Shown: positions 23,771-32,119 of the stretch, piece by piece | How positions within the stretch are numbered: the stretch's first letter is position 1 | How the letters are laid out: each line of letters begins with the position of its first letter | Source of the DNA: a virus | Virus record (IMG/VR): IMGVR_UViG_3300021057_000006 | Span: 1 to 44,737 of that record | DNA: 44,737 bases | Direction: 5' to 3' (one strand) | Made by a program: the position numbers and the translations under genes | Notes under the pieces: generated by a model | Databases searched by the model: none | What the model saw: the letters and a program-made list of their open reading frames with translations, nothing else | Told to the model about the DNA's origin: nothing

Positions 23771-24042
23771 TGGCCATTAAACGACTATCTTTGAAGGTAA
23801 TTAGCCCTATGAATGGGCTAGAGGATTATTTCCCTGCCGAGATGCAGGCGGGTGTTCAAGAGCTTATTAGGCGTTATAACGTGAATTTAAGCAGGTTGAT
23901 GAGTGATTTGGTGTCTCAGGTGCCGGTTGATACCTCAGTGCTACCAGACATGGCGTCTGGCAGCTCAACGGCAGCCACGTATTCAATGGCCACTACTGAT
24001 GACCTGAAGCGACTAGATATGAGAAAGGCATTAGGAAGCTAG
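23770..24042 (+). CDS. Small tail-module hypothetical protein
   Basis: A 90-residue protein, helical in the first half (AEMQAGVQELIRRYNVNLSRLMSDL) and Ser/Thr/Ala-rich after that. It shares one base with the preceding stop. Not recognised; by position it is a minor virion or assembly protein. Confidence 0.6.
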   Translation: MAIKRLSLKVISPMNGLEDYFPAEMQAGVQELIRRYNVNLSRLMSDLVSQVPVDTSVLPDMASGSSTAATYSMATTDDLKRLDMRKALGS

Positions 24043-24046
24043 GGAT

Positions 24047-24382
24047 ATGGCAACTATACCAAAACCAATTTATGGCAACGCTGGCAATGGGAGCGCAACT
24101 ACGCTCTACACTGTCGCGGCTGGTGAGACTGCTATCGTTGAAACTGTAAGCGCCTATAACTCAACGGCTGGTGCCCTAACTCTGACTATTACCATAACCG
24201 AGGAGGATGGCACCACTTCTACGGTGGCGGTTGCCAGCATATCGGCTGGTGCCACAGCCCAGTTTGCCAAAGGCTCTAGCACTCCGGCATTTCCGCAAGC
24301 CTTACTAGCAGGTGCCAAGCTCAACTTTCAGGGTAGTGGATCTGGTATAAGTATTCGAGCTTCGGCCTTGAGGTATACTTAA
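24047..24382 (+). CDS. Small beta-sandwich virion protein
   Basis: A 111-residue protein of alternating short strands rich in Ala, Thr and Gly (LYTVAAGETAIVETVSAYN, LTITITEEDGTTST, SGSGISIRASALRYT). The pattern is that of small decoration or tail-tip accessory proteins common in podovirus tail operons. Specific role unknown. Confidence 0.55.
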   Translation: MATIPKPIYGNAGNGSATTLYTVAAGETAIVETVSAYNSTAGALTLTITITEEDGTTSTVAVASISAGATAQFAKGSSTPAFPQALLAGAKLNFQGSGSGISIRASALRYT

Positions 24383-24417
24383 TTAATTTGATAGGATAAT
24401 TACAAATAGGGGGATGT

Positions 24418-25305
24418 ATGCAGATATATGGATTAAATTCAGGATCTAATAGGCCAACATGGGGAGTTGGTCAAGGGGTAAATAAAATTACTGCTGGATC
24501 TGGTATGAGAATGTATGACATGGCCACAGGAAACCCTATTAACACAACCTGGAATTATCAGCTTCCTGGTGGTATGCGAGTCGGAACAATTAACTATCCT
24601 ACTGCCTCAGGAAGCGGGGCAGGAGGGGCATTATCTACCTCTAGTGGATCACTTTCGGCATCCTCTACCTCTAGTGGCCCAACATCTCCCAGGATTCCAG
24701 AGCCATCGCTACAAAACTTTTCATATAGCCAAGAGTCTCAGAGTTATCCTGCTTACCTCAGAAATCTAGGTGAGCTTATGGCTAACCAGCAATTTGAGAC
24801 TGCTGTGAATCAGGGGCTTAGAGCTGGTAATGCTGCTCAGGGCTATCAGAGGGCTTTAGACCAAAGAAACATGAATCGCTTACAGTACATGGGTCAAGCC
24901 GGACAGCATGAGTTAGGCATCCAAAAGGCGTTGGCTGATGAGATTGCTAGGCGCAATGATGAGTTCCTTAAGCGCTATGGTATTTCAGTGGGCCAAAGGG
25001 GTCAGGATGTTGACTACTCGACTAAGATTGATGCCACCAAACTAGCCTCATCCATGGCCGGTGGTGGTTGGAGTCCTACGGTTGGAGGAGCACTGAGAGG
25101 CGCTTCTACCGGTAGAAGTTCAGGTGGAGTAGATTTAACAGGAAGCGGTTCGTATATCGGATTAGGTGGCAGAACTTCTCCATATCAGGGTTTTAGTGGT
25201 ACTCAACTAAGGTGGAGTCCATTTGATGCCACTCAATCTCCATCTCTTCCGGGGTTGCCCATGGGAGAATCATCTAGTATTCGATATGTTGGGAGTAATT
25301 ATTGA
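24418..25305 (+). CDS. Internal virion / ejection protein candidate
   Basis: A 295-residue protein: a Gly/Ser/Thr-rich, low-complexity N-terminus (to about 95), a helical Gln/Ala/Arg-rich middle (NQQFETAVNQGLRAGNAAQGYQR) and a Gly/Ser-rich C-terminus. This resembles gp14-type internal proteins ejected with the DNA. It is followed by two larger internal-type proteins, as in podovirus genomes. Evidence is layout and composition. Confidence 0.5.
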   Translation: MQIYGLNSGSNRPTWGVGQGVNKITAGSGMRMYDMATGNPINTTWNYQLPGGMRVGTINYPTASGSGAGGALSTSSGSLSASSTSSGPTSPRIPEPSLQNFSYSQESQSYPAYLRNLGELMANQQFETAVNQGLRAGNAAQGYQRALDQRNMNRLQYMGQAGQHELGIQKALADEIARRNDEFLKRYGISVGQRGQDVDYSTKIDATKLASSMAGGGWSPTVGGALRGASTGRSSGGVDLTGSGSYIGLGGRTSPYQGFSGTQLRWSPFDATQSPSLPGLPMGESSSIRYVGSNY

Positions 25306-26660
25306 TTATGGAAGAAACATACACAAGAGTTCCGGCTACCAAGGTCCATCCTGAACATTTAAGAGATAAATTTGGTGGAATATACGAGCCAATTAACTCC
25401 TACGAGTTTAAGTCTCCCCAACCTACTTATCCCCGGCCATTAGAGCCAAAGAAGAGGTTGAGTGACCTTATTAGAGAAAATGCTCCGGCTGGTGGCTATA
25501 ATACCGTCACTGAGTACATTAAAGATGTTCACAAGCACGCCATTCAGATGTTAGAGAGGGATGGGATTGATCCATATGGGGATGAGGGTAGTCAAATAAG
25601 GAGAGAGTTTGAGAATAAGGCATTAGCCGACTTCCAGAAGTATCAGAATCCTACTACCACTAAGGACTTTATTAAGATGGATGATGGGAGGTATGTGAAT
25701 ATCCGTACGGGTGCGGCTATTGGTGGTTCTAGTGATGGGAGAATTGATCCCAAGGACATTGAAGAGGCTGCTTTCCTTGGAATTGAGATGCCTCAGAACT
25801 ACACTCCTATAGGGCTTAAGTATGAGATTGGGAAGAGGCGCAAGGAGTATGAGACAACTAAGACACTTCAGCCTACTTACTCAACCCCGGTGTATGACCA
25901 AGAGGGCAATGTCACAGGATTTGCCGGTAATCGTCCTGATGAGACTGGGGAAATTCCTATTAGACCTGTTGCTGGTGGGAAGATAAGAACAAAGGCCCCA
26001 CAACCTGCTCCTAGAGACGTGCAAGAGTCTATCAATAGTGGCTTTGTTGCTCTCAAGAACCTGGATGTCATGGAAAAGGCATTGTCTGAAACTGGAAGGA
26101 TTGAGGGTGTAAAGAGCAAGGCTGGTGCATGGCTTGGAACAAATAAGAAGGCTGTGAACTTTGAAACGGCCAGAAATAACTACAAGCTCCATGCTCAGTC
26201 TTTAATCAAGGGGACTCCATCTAACTTTGACGTACAGACGGTGATTGATACTATTCCGGCATTAACTTCTCCTGAGTTCGTAAACGCTTCTAGGATTGCA
26301 ATGAGCAGGGATATTCTCAAGGAAGTTCTTCACAACTCAATTTCTTACTACAAAGGAACCGGAGTTATTATTCCTAAGCATATTATAGCTCAGGCAAAGG
26401 TTTACGGAGTGAATGTGGATTCTGTGACTCCGTACGATGTTAATAGTGAAGAAGATCCCCTAATGAGAGGCAAGCTAGTTGACCTTCTGAGTAAGGCCAA
26501 GGCTGAGATTGAAGGAGATCAGGCGGTTTCAGGTGCGGGGCAGGGGGTTACTGTTCCAGGTCCGGCAGGTGCACAAGTCGAAGATCCTCAAAGAATCCCT
26601 GAAGGAATGAAGCTTCAGCGCAATAAGAAAACCGGAGAATATCGATTGGTTCCCAAATAA
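25302..26660 (+). CDS. Internal virion protein candidate
   Basis: A 452-residue protein, mostly charged and helical after residue 230, with a disordered Pro-rich start. TTG 25302 overlaps the preceding stop (TTGA) with GGGAG six bases upstream; ATG 25308 is the alternative. The C-terminus ends in a short RNKKTGEYRLVPK strand, seen in many phage internal proteins. Probably ejected with, or packed around, the DNA. No enzymatic motif was found. Confidence 0.5.
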   Translation: MIMEETYTRVPATKVHPEHLRDKFGGIYEPINSYEFKSPQPTYPRPLEPKKRLSDLIRENAPAGGYNTVTEYIKDVHKHAIQMLERDGIDPYGDEGSQIRREFENKALADFQKYQNPTTTKDFIKMDDGRYVNIRTGAAIGGSSDGRIDPKDIEEAAFLGIEMPQNYTPIGLKYEIGKRRKEYETTKTLQPTYSTPVYDQEGNVTGFAGNRPDETGEIPIRPVAGGKIRTKAPQPAPRDVQESINSGFVALKNLDVMEKALSETGRIEGVKSKAGAWLGTNKKAVNFETARNNYKLHAQSLIKGTPSNFDVQTVIDTIPALTSPEFVNASRIAMSRDILKEVLHNSISYYKGTGVIIPKHIIAQAKVYGVNVDSVTPYDVNSEEDPLMRGKLVDLLSKAKAEIEGDQAVSGAGQGVTVPGPAGAQVEDPQRIPEGMKLQRNKKTGEYRLVPK

Positions 26661-26662
26661 AT

Positions 26663-28354
26663 ATGACTAATGACTCTGACTGGGAAGATGTAGGGGTAGG
26701 CGGGGATGAGTGGGAAGATGTAAGCCCATCGTCTGCCGACCAAGCTAGGTTAATGCAGAAGAGGAAAGAGGATGGACATCCACAGATGGGAGTGTTTCCA
26801 AGTCCCTCCAATCAGGTTATTGAGGGCGGCATTGATCAGGCTATTGAATTTGCTACTCCTGGGCCATTTCGCAATCCATACTCAAAACCTGTTGCTAAGT
26901 CTATTTCCGACCAGGTATCAGGCTGGTCTGAGGCGTTGTCCCAAGGAGCGCTAGACACCATCCTAGCAGGGACCCCAGAGGCTATTGCGACTAGGTCTGG
27001 GGCTAATATTAACACAGTAGATAGCCCTAAATTTGCTCATCCAAACCTATATGCATCAGGCCAGGTAGCTGGTGCTGCATTGCCACTAGGTAGAATCGCT
27101 TCAGTTGCAAAACAAGGGATGGCTACTGCTATTAAAGAAGGTGCTAGGCTGGGAGCTGTGTTTGGTGGGGCTTCTGCCATTAGCAATGAGGCACAGAAAG
27201 AAGATCCGTTATTTACTGAGGCCGTTAAGGAGGGTGTCTCTGGCTCTCTCAAAGGGGCGGCCTTAGGTGGTGCCACTGGTGGCGTTCTATCTAAGCTCAG
27301 CTCCAAGCTCAATGTTCCACCTCCACTTCCTAGTGTTTCAGTGAAGGAACGTAAGATGCTCACTCAGGCCATTAAGCCCGCCAATAAGTTAATAGACAAA
27401 GAGGATGTTGATAAGATTAAGTGGGATGTCGATGTTGAATTGGCTGCTCCTGAAATCCTGAGAACGGGGAGAAAGGTCAACGATCAGCGAGATTTAATGT
27501 TTGCTGCCGATGAAGCCATGAAGAAGGTTTATGGTGAAATTGAATCGGTGATAAAGGCGTCTAACCCCAATACACCCCCTCTTGTTGTTAATGGAGAAAG
27601 GCTTTTTGATAAGATCCTGGAGGCCGCTGATAACGTAAAGGCAATACAGGAAGATCCTGGTAGTATTATTAAGGTGGCTCAATTGGCTCAACTCTATAGA
27701 AGAGATATTCCCATTGTGGAGGCTGAAGAACTCCTAAAGAAAACCAATGAGGAGCTATATTCTTACTACGTAAAAACAGCCATTGGTAAAGCAGCTTCGA
27801 GGTCAGACATGGAAACAAAGGCTCAATTAAAACTTGCCGAGGGGCTGAGAAATGACATCGATGACGCCCTGGAAGCGGCTCTTGGTCCTCGTGGTAGAAG
27901 GCTTAAAAGAACCTATGGAGCCTTAAGAAGCCTGAGAAATGAAACCTCCAAGAGAGTGTTGGTAGCAGACAGGCAACAGCCTATGAGCCTAGCAGAACAA
28001 TTAAGCATGGCTGAGGGCATTGGTAGAGGGGCCATGCAATTGGCTCAAGGAAATCCATTGTCGGCGGCAGCCTCTATGTCTCAGCCCATAATGGCAAAGA
28101 TTTTAAAGGACTATCAGACATCTGATGCCATCATCCGGAGAGCTTTTCAAAGAATGCAGAGGCAGCAAAGCCCAATGGATTTTAGCAGGTTGCAACCGGG
28201 GGCATCTATTTTAGTCTCTATGGATGACAAGGATTATGTTGCTGAGTTTATGGGAGTCACAGGAAAGAGTGTTAAAGTCAGAATGAAAGACGGATCTGTG
28301 AAATCTGTAGATCCAGAAGATATTGGGCCCGCTCCTGAAGAAGTCAGTCAGTAA
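26663..28354 (+). CDS. Large internal virion protein candidate with Gly/Ala-rich helices
   Basis: A 563-residue protein. It begins with a repeated acidic W-E-D-V motif (residues 7-10 and 17-20). Residues 130-210 are Ala/Gly-rich, with possible membrane-inserting helices (GAALPLGRIAS, LGAVFGGASAIS, LKGAALGGATGGVL). The rest is a long helical region, and the C-terminus is a small SH3-like strand set (VSMDDKDYVAEFMGVTGKSVKVRM). Such proteins form the trans-envelope channel in podoviruses. It is the last gene of the rightward late region. Confidence 0.5.
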   Translation: MTNDSDWEDVGVGGDEWEDVSPSSADQARLMQKRKEDGHPQMGVFPSPSNQVIEGGIDQAIEFATPGPFRNPYSKPVAKSISDQVSGWSEALSQGALDTILAGTPEAIATRSGANINTVDSPKFAHPNLYASGQVAGAALPLGRIASVAKQGMATAIKEGARLGAVFGGASAISNEAQKEDPLFTEAVKEGVSGSLKGAALGGATGGVLSKLSSKLNVPPPLPSVSVKERKMLTQAIKPANKLIDKEDVDKIKWDVDVELAAPEILRTGRKVNDQRDLMFAADEAMKKVYGEIESVIKASNPNTPPLVVNGERLFDKILEAADNVKAIQEDPGSIIKVAQLAQLYRRDIPIVEAEELLKKTNEELYSYYVKTAIGKAASRSDMETKAQLKLAEGLRNDIDDALEAALGPRGRRLKRTYGALRSLRNETSKRVLVADRQQPMSLAEQLSMAEGIGRGAMQLAQGNPLSAAASMSQPIMAKILKDYQTSDAIIRRAFQRMQRQQSPMDFSRLQPGASILVSMDDKDYVAEFMGVTGKSVKVRMKDGSVKSVDPEDIGPAPEEVSQ

Positions 28355-28576
28355 TTAGAGGAAGATTATTCCGGCAACCCCTAGTGCCACTAGGGCTAGT
28401 AGTGGCCACAGCGCCCCAATAATGGCAGCTAAAATTGCCGCCGGTATCCAGCCAAGTCCAAATCCAAATAGGAATCCGTAGTTGATACAGCAAAATATCC
28501 AGGTGGATATAAAGGTAATAAAGGCTGTGATCTTGTACCCAATCTTGTAAGCGCCTCTCAAGTCATATCCATCCAT
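28355..28576 (-). CDS. Two- or three-helix membrane protein (73 aa)
   Basis: ATG 28576 has AAGGAG six bases upstream; ATG 28582 overlaps the previous stop (ATGA) but sits too close to that site. The product contains about three hydrophobic segments rich in Ile, Phe, Ala and Gly. It is the last gene of the leftward early operon and converges with the late operon, stop to stop. Function unknown. Confidence 0.6.
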   Translation of the reverse strand: MDGYDLRGAYKIGYKITAFITFISTWIFCCINYGFLFGFGLGWIPAAILAAIIGALWPLLALVALGVAGIIFL

Positions 28577-28578
28577 AT

Positions 28579-28698
28579 TCATCTCCTTGTCAGCTCCCTA
28601 AACACCAGGATGAGAATGGGTATTGCTGCTCCAATTGAAATCCCAAGCATGAAGATGTGGAATGGGTCTACGGGATTTGTGGGGTAGTAGGGAGGCAT
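28579..28698 (-). CDS. Single-pass membrane peptide (39 aa)
   Basis: A short frame whose stop overlaps the next ATG (ATGA). It has a polar Pro/Tyr-rich start and one transmembrane helix (about residues 14-33, IFMLGISIGAAIPILILVF) ending in Arg. The ribosome site is weak. It is supported by its overlap and clear membrane pattern. Confidence 0.4.
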   Translation of the reverse strand: MPPYYPTNPVDPFHIFMLGISIGAAIPILILVFRELTRR

Positions 28699-28742
28699 GT
28701 CTTTTGTTTGCCTAAAAACGGTAGAGAAATGGGTGACGTTCG

Positions 28743-28871
28743 TCAATACCTATTTTTATGGATGAGAATTAATATCGTTTCAATCACGGCGTAGATAAAA
28801 CCAAATGCCAGTACCACCGGGATTATTAGTGGGGCTATGACTAGCCGTAGGAGTAGTGATAATATTCTCAT
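28743..28871 (-). CDS. Single-pass membrane peptide (42 aa)
   Basis: A 42-codon frame that is nearly all hydrophobic (LLLRLVIAPLIIPVVLAF, then an Ile/Leu-rich helix) with a basic end. It lies in a gap otherwise without a gene. The third membrane micro-gene in a row at the end of the early operon; the ribosome site is weak. Confidence 0.35.
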   Translation of the reverse strand: MRILSLLLRLVIAPLIIPVVLAFGFIYAVIETILILIHKNRY

Positions 28872-28912
28872 TTCACGGGCATACAAACACAAAGGCTAAT
28901 ATGTTGGCAAGA

Positions 28913-29224
28913 CTATTGTTTGCCACAGTTTTTATTCTTAAACCTGACAAGCGGAATTCTCCACCTTTTAAACTTCTCTAGCGCCTCTTCAAACTCCTTT
29001 GACCGCTTCCAGGCCATGTAGCAGGTATTGCAGAGTTCTAGGGCTTTGTGTGGGCTCCCACAGGCAACACATGGCGGCATTGCCACTTTCCTAATGACCT
29101 CTAGACTGCCTTTTCGCTCCCGCTTGTAGTGCATATTGCAGAAGCCTCTAGCCACAGGCTTTCGGTCACAGCCTATAACTACGCACTTAGCAGGGAGTGG
29201 GAAGTTTTTGTGTACGGGCTTCAC
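28913..29224 (-). CDS. Small zinc-binding phage protein (103 aa)
   Basis: CVVIGCDRKPVARGFCNMHY (14-33) is a C-x4-C and C-x2-H zinc site of a type frequent in phage early proteins related to HNH-like zinc ribbons. A second site, CVACG and CNTC, follows (52-69). The tail is basic. No HNH catalytic motif follows, so nuclease activity is doubtful; nucleic-acid binding is more likely. Coupled to its neighbour by ATGA. Confidence 0.6.
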   Translation of the reverse strand: MKPVHKNFPLPAKCVVIGCDRKPVARGFCNMHYKRERKGSLEVIRKVAMPPCVACGSPHKALELCNTCYMAWKRSKEFEEALEKFKRWRIPLVRFKNKNCGKQ

Positions 29225-29547
29225 TTCTTGGAATCAACCATTGCCAGCGTCTCTGTGGCCACGGCTGATGGGCATGGGTATTTTGTGTTACAGGTACACT
29301 TCATTCTCTCAATCCGCTTCAATCCCTTCTCCATGATCTTGTTTTGATTAATAATTTCCATGCCCCTTTTAAGCAATGCGTCTCGCTCTCTCTTTGATAG
29401 GGCATTAAGAGTTTTTCTGTAATCTCGAATCATTTCTTCCTCTCTCTTTTTCATCCACCACCTCACAAGTCTTTTGGCTTGGGAGATATGTTTCTTGCTT
29501 ACAGGGTTAAAGAAATAGATCTTCATCTCTTCTGTTTCTTTCATCAA
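29221..29547 (-). CDS. Basic helical protein with C-terminal Cys motif
   Basis: A 108-residue protein, strongly charged and helical (RWWMKKREEEMIRDYRKTL), ending with a Cys cluster CTCNTKYPC near residue 84. Several starts are possible (29547, 29544 or 29526); the last reduces the overlap with the upstream gene. Not recognised. Confidence 0.5.
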   Translation of the reverse strand: MMKETEEMKIYFFNPVSKKHISQAKRLVRWWMKKREEEMIRDYRKTLNALSKRERDALLKRGMEIINQNKIMEKGLKRIERMKCTCNTKYPCPSAVATETLAMVDSKK

Positions 29548-29671
29548 TATCTCTTCTGTAAATACCTATAAGATCTTTAAGGATATTTGTAATGCACCAA
29601 AGCCTCTCATAAATAACTGTAAGAAAGTAGATTATGATTGCCAAAACAACCGATAAAACAATGGTCTCCAT
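29507..29671 (-). CDS. Single-pass membrane protein (54 aa)
   Basis: ATG 29671 has AAGGAG nearby. Residues 3-20 (TIVLSVVLAIIIYFLTVI) form a transmembrane helix; a charged, Arg/Asp-rich tail follows. Unknown role. Confidence 0.5.
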   Translation of the reverse strand: METIVLSVVLAIIIYFLTVIYERLWCITNILKDLIGIYRRDIDERNRRDEDLFL

Positions 29672-29672
29672 A

Positions 29673-30083
29673 TCACTTCTCCTTCGCATCCAACTTAATA
29701 ACCCAAAGTCCGTTGGACTGCGTGACTTTAGGAGGGTATTTCGTGACGATGGTGGCATTGGTTGTGTTAATGACCTTAAACTGCACCTTAAAGGAATCTA
29801 TCAATTTGCCGTAAGCTCTGACCTGTGTTTCTGGAGCATCATCAGAGAGATAAATCCGACAAATCTCAGGAGGAAATTCAATGTCTAATGGAGGACTATA
29901 ATAAATCACGCCCTGGTTAAAGAGATTTGAGTATTCTATAAATCCTGTCTTTGCTGGTTCTGTTTTAACAGTTTTAAAATGCGTGCTTACCCCACACTTT
30001 TCCTTTTGTGACATTTGATAGATCTGGTCTCCTATGACCACAGATGCCAGGACTGTCATGAGTAGTAGTATTTTTAGTTTCAT
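29673..30083 (-). CDS. Exported hypothetical protein (136 aa)
   Basis: Residues 1-18 (MKLKILLLMTVLASVVIG) are a signal peptide or anchor; the rest is a polar beta-rich domain with two Cys (30 and 75). An early protein sent to the periplasm could act in superinfection exclusion or envelope modification, but this is only inference. A long stem-loop covers the sequence just before its start (30092-30170). Confidence 0.6.
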   Translation of the reverse strand: MKLKILLLMTVLASVVIGDQIYQMSQKEKCGVSTHFKTVKTEPAKTGFIEYSNLFNQGVIYYSPPLDIEFPPEICRIYLSDDAPETQVRAYGKLIDSFKVQFKVINTTNATIVTKYPPKVTQSNGLWVIKLDAKEK

Positions 30084-30091
30084 AAAAATTC

Positions 30092-30170
30092 TCGACTGGC
30101 ACCGAAGTTTATTGGTTATTCACTTCCTGCCCCCATTCATCACGGAGGCTAGCGAAAGTGTGCCAGTCGA
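30092..30170 (-). promoter_or_regulatory. Structured 5' leader: perfect 11-bp stem-loop
   Basis: TCGACTGGCAC at 30092-30102 is exactly complementary to 30160-30170, enclosing 57 bases with a nested CACTT/AAGTG pair. On the minus strand the base of the stem is nine bases before the start of the exported protein gene. It may be a cis-regulatory leader or a small RNA. Confidence 0.45.
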
Positions 30171-30189
30171 TAAATTGGTGAGATATTCG

Positions 30190-30435
30190 TCATTTCTTAT
30201 TAGAAAAATAATCAAATAATCCACATCCAGCTAGAATCATACAAATCATAAGCCCCATTCCAGTAGCATCCCAAAATCCCTTTGACACATTCATTCCCTT
30301 TTCCATCTCACGAATCTTATCCCCAATATTTATTTCCCTATACCCAAGCTCTTTTAAGATGAGAGTGGCGTTAACTCGCACCTGTTTGGATTGAGCCTCT
30401 TGCTTTGTGACTATATTCAGTTCATTTGTCTTCAT
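30190..30435 (-). CDS. Small protein with C-terminal membrane helix (81 aa)
   Basis: A charged helical N-terminus and one hydrophobic segment near the C-terminus (about 59-76, GMGLMICMILAGCGLFDYF). The LAGC resembles a lipobox, but it lies at the wrong end of the protein for a lipoprotein. Tail-anchored topology is likely. Unknown function. Confidence 0.5.
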   Translation of the reverse strand: MKTNELNIVTKQEAQSKQVRVNATLILKELGYREINIGDKIREMEKGMNVSKGFWDATGMGLMICMILAGCGLFDYFSNKK

Positions 30436-30598
30436 TCCATCCTGCCTTCTTTAATTCTTCCTTAACTAACTCCATGAGATAGCCCGCAAGATAAAGCGCT
30501 AGAATATCCCTTTGATATCCACTAGGCACAACCTTGACCGCCATATCTAATAGCCAAAGAGATAGTAAGCCCCTAATTTTATCGACTGATCTCTTCAT
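30422..30598 (-). CDS. Small helical protein (58 aa)
   Basis: A 58-residue amphipathic helical protein (GLLSLWLLDMAVKVV, then YLAGYLMELVKEELKKAG) overlapping the next gene by 14 bases. It fills a gap in the operon. Not recognised. Confidence 0.45.
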   Translation of the reverse strand: MKRSVDKIRGLLSLWLLDMAVKVVPSGYQRDILALYLAGYLMELVKEELKKAGWNEDK

Positions 30599-30601
30599 CT
30601 T

Positions 30602-30850
30602 TTAATCTCTCCATTGGTAAGGGTCTTTGCACTTAAGACCTTCGACCTCGGCTTCTAGTTCTTTTACCCTTTTTTCCAAATTCTTAATATGCTGTTTGTC
30701 TGTTATACCCGTATTCCACTCTCTAATGTCATGGGCTATCGTCTGCTCCTTGCATTCCCCAAAATTCACACAAAAAACATCTCCATATGGGGATATCCTA
30801 GGCTCTTTGCCACAAGATCTACACGGAACTGGCTTCAATTCTTCGCTCAT
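30602..30850 (-). CDS. Lar-like (restriction alleviation) protein with coiled coil
   Basis: An 82-residue protein. ELKPVPCRSCGKEPRIS followed by FCVNFGECK and REWNTG has the pattern of the Lar restriction-alleviation family: a zinc ribbon of two C-x2-C-like pairs and a final W-N. The second pair is altered (FCVNFGEC). A coiled coil follows. Lar from the Rac prophage protects DNA from type I restriction; whether this member does is unknown. A second Lar-like gene is at 37974. Confidence 0.6.
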   Translation of the reverse strand: MSEELKPVPCRSCGKEPRISPYGDVFCVNFGECKEQTIAHDIREWNTGITDKQHIKNLEKRVKELEAEVEGLKCKDPYQWRD

Positions 30851-30851
30851 G

Positions 30852-31277
30852 TTAGTCCTTCATCTTTGCCCTTGCTTCTGCTAGTTCAGTAATAAGCCAA
30901 AGCGTTAAATCCTTCATATCTGGCAATTTAAGCCTTCGGCCTTCAGGATCTTGCTTTCTCCACTCAGCAACAGCTCGGGTTTGTGCGTTATTGAATAACT
31001 CAAAAGTCGCTTCCCATTCAGCATTCTCCTTCCTTAGTTCTTCATTCTCCCTTTTAAGATCATCCAATTGATTCTGTAACTCCAATTCACGCTGTTCAGC
31101 TTCCCCAAGTCGCTCAATTGCCCAAAGAGCGTTTTGTTTTGCGATTTCGAGTTGTTTTACCAGCCTCTTGCAGTCTTCCTCTCGTTTATCGTGCCTCCAT
31201 TTCCAGTCAATGGTCACTTTAGGCATATTAAACTTATGCTCCCCTCCCTCCTTCTCAACTGGCTTGCGTGTGGTCAT
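30852..31277 (-). CDS. Long coiled-coil protein (141 aa)
   Basis: Residues 35-95 form a continuous charged coiled coil (ERLGEAEQRELELQNQLDDL, then KRENEELRKEN). The ends are globular-looking. It overlaps the gene before it by four bases. Unknown; perhaps a structural or scaffold-type early protein. Confidence 0.55.
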   Translation of the reverse strand: MTTRKPVEKEGGEHKFNMPKVTIDWKWRHDKREEDCKRLVKQLEIAKQNALWAIERLGEAEQRELELQNQLDDLKRENEELRKENAEWEATFELFNNAQTRAVAEWRKQDPEGRRLKLPDMKDLTLWLITELAEARAKMKD

Positions 31278-31468
31278 ACTCCCTGCTTTCTAACAATGTC
31301 CATTAGTTCCATAAATTCTTTGGAATGAGCTTTGATATTGATCCGCTTTGAAAATGCCGGGTAAACAACTTCTCCATTTAGGACAGCCGGAGGAACAAAC
31401 ACCTCAACATAAGGCCGTGGGTTCCTCGTAAATGGCTTTTTAACAGCCTTTCTCCTAGCACGTCTCAC
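31274..31468 (-). CDS. Small basic protein (64 aa)
   Basis: An Arg/Lys-rich N-terminus (MRRARRKAVKKPFTRNPRP) followed by a beta-strand-like centre. It overlaps both neighbours by four bases (ATGA), so it is part of the coupled early run. Possible nucleic-acid binding by charge only. Confidence 0.5.
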   Translation of the reverse strand: MRRARRKAVKKPFTRNPRPYVEVFVPPAVLNGEVVYPAFSKRINIKAHSKEFMELMDIVRKQGV

Positions 31469-31704
31469 TCTCCCTCCACTTTCTTTTGCGCTGCCTGGGT
31501 GTGTAGAATTTCAGGTTCAACTCTATAACCTCGCTCCACGCACATTCGCGCATGTTTTTCACAGGCTCCTTGTCCTCCGTAAATAGTTTCAACCTTATGA
31601 GTTGCTTTTTCACCGCACAAAGGACATTTATCACCCGGCCTAACCTTCATAGTTTTGAGATAAGCAGCAGTTAATCCAATTACGTTTCTAAAGCCCTTAC
31701 TCAT
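31465..31704 (-). CDS. Zinc-ribbon protein (79 aa)
   Basis: From ATG 31704 (good ribosome site GGAGGAAG) the product has CPLCGEKATHKV, then an ACEKHARMC motif: C-x2-C and C-x2-H, a compact zinc ribbon. An upstream start (31851) would overlap the neighbour widely. Unknown role. Confidence 0.55.
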   Translation of the reverse strand: MSKGFRNVIGLTAAYLKTMKVRPGDKCPLCGEKATHKVETIYGGQGACEKHARMCVERGYRVEPEILHTQAAQKKVEGE

Positions 31705-32116
31705 CTCTTCCTCCTTCCTTTCCTTGCTCTGCCATGGCCTTTTGCTGGTTAAGCTTAAATGCTCGTTGTAATGGCTCACAGCTTGGGACATCACTATGGG
31801 AAACAAAGGCCATCCTGTATCCATTTGGGTAATGTTTCTTAAATCCCTCATGTCGGTCTGGGCATGTTCCTTCCAGGATACCTAAATCATGTCGCATATA
31901 CCCTTCGTGGCTACATATATGACCTCCGAGCTTGGTACCATCTTCTGCTATTAGAGCAGCGCTAAACCATCCAGGGCTTCCACCATTGTTGAATCCAAAT
32001 ATCACAGGCAAGGATTCAATAGGTTTATTCTCAGGGTTATAGATTGCGTAGGGTTTTCCTTCCATCTCGTAAAGATGTTGGGCGAGATATAGTGCTTCTG
32101 CGGCTGGTGTTGTCAT
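31697..32116 (-). CDS. Hypothetical protein (139 aa)
   Basis: A 139-residue mixed alpha/beta protein with His and Cys in the second half (GGHICSHEGYMRHDLG, CPDRHEGFKKHY) that could bind a metal. The segment SLPVIFGFNNGGSPGWFSAALIAEDG looks like a small beta domain. GAGGAAA precedes the start. Not recognised. Confidence 0.55.
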   Translation of the reverse strand: MTTPAAEALYLAQHLYEMEGKPYAIYNPENKPIESLPVIFGFNNGGSPGWFSAALIAEDGTKLGGHICSHEGYMRHDLGILEGTCPDRHEGFKKHYPNGYRMAFVSHSDVPSCEPLQRAFKLNQQKAMAEQGKEGGRDE

Positions 32117-32119
32117 AAA

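Noticed and set aside
30190-30435. Lipoprotein call based on LAGC
   Set aside because: The motif lies near the C-terminus, not after an N-terminal signal peptide.
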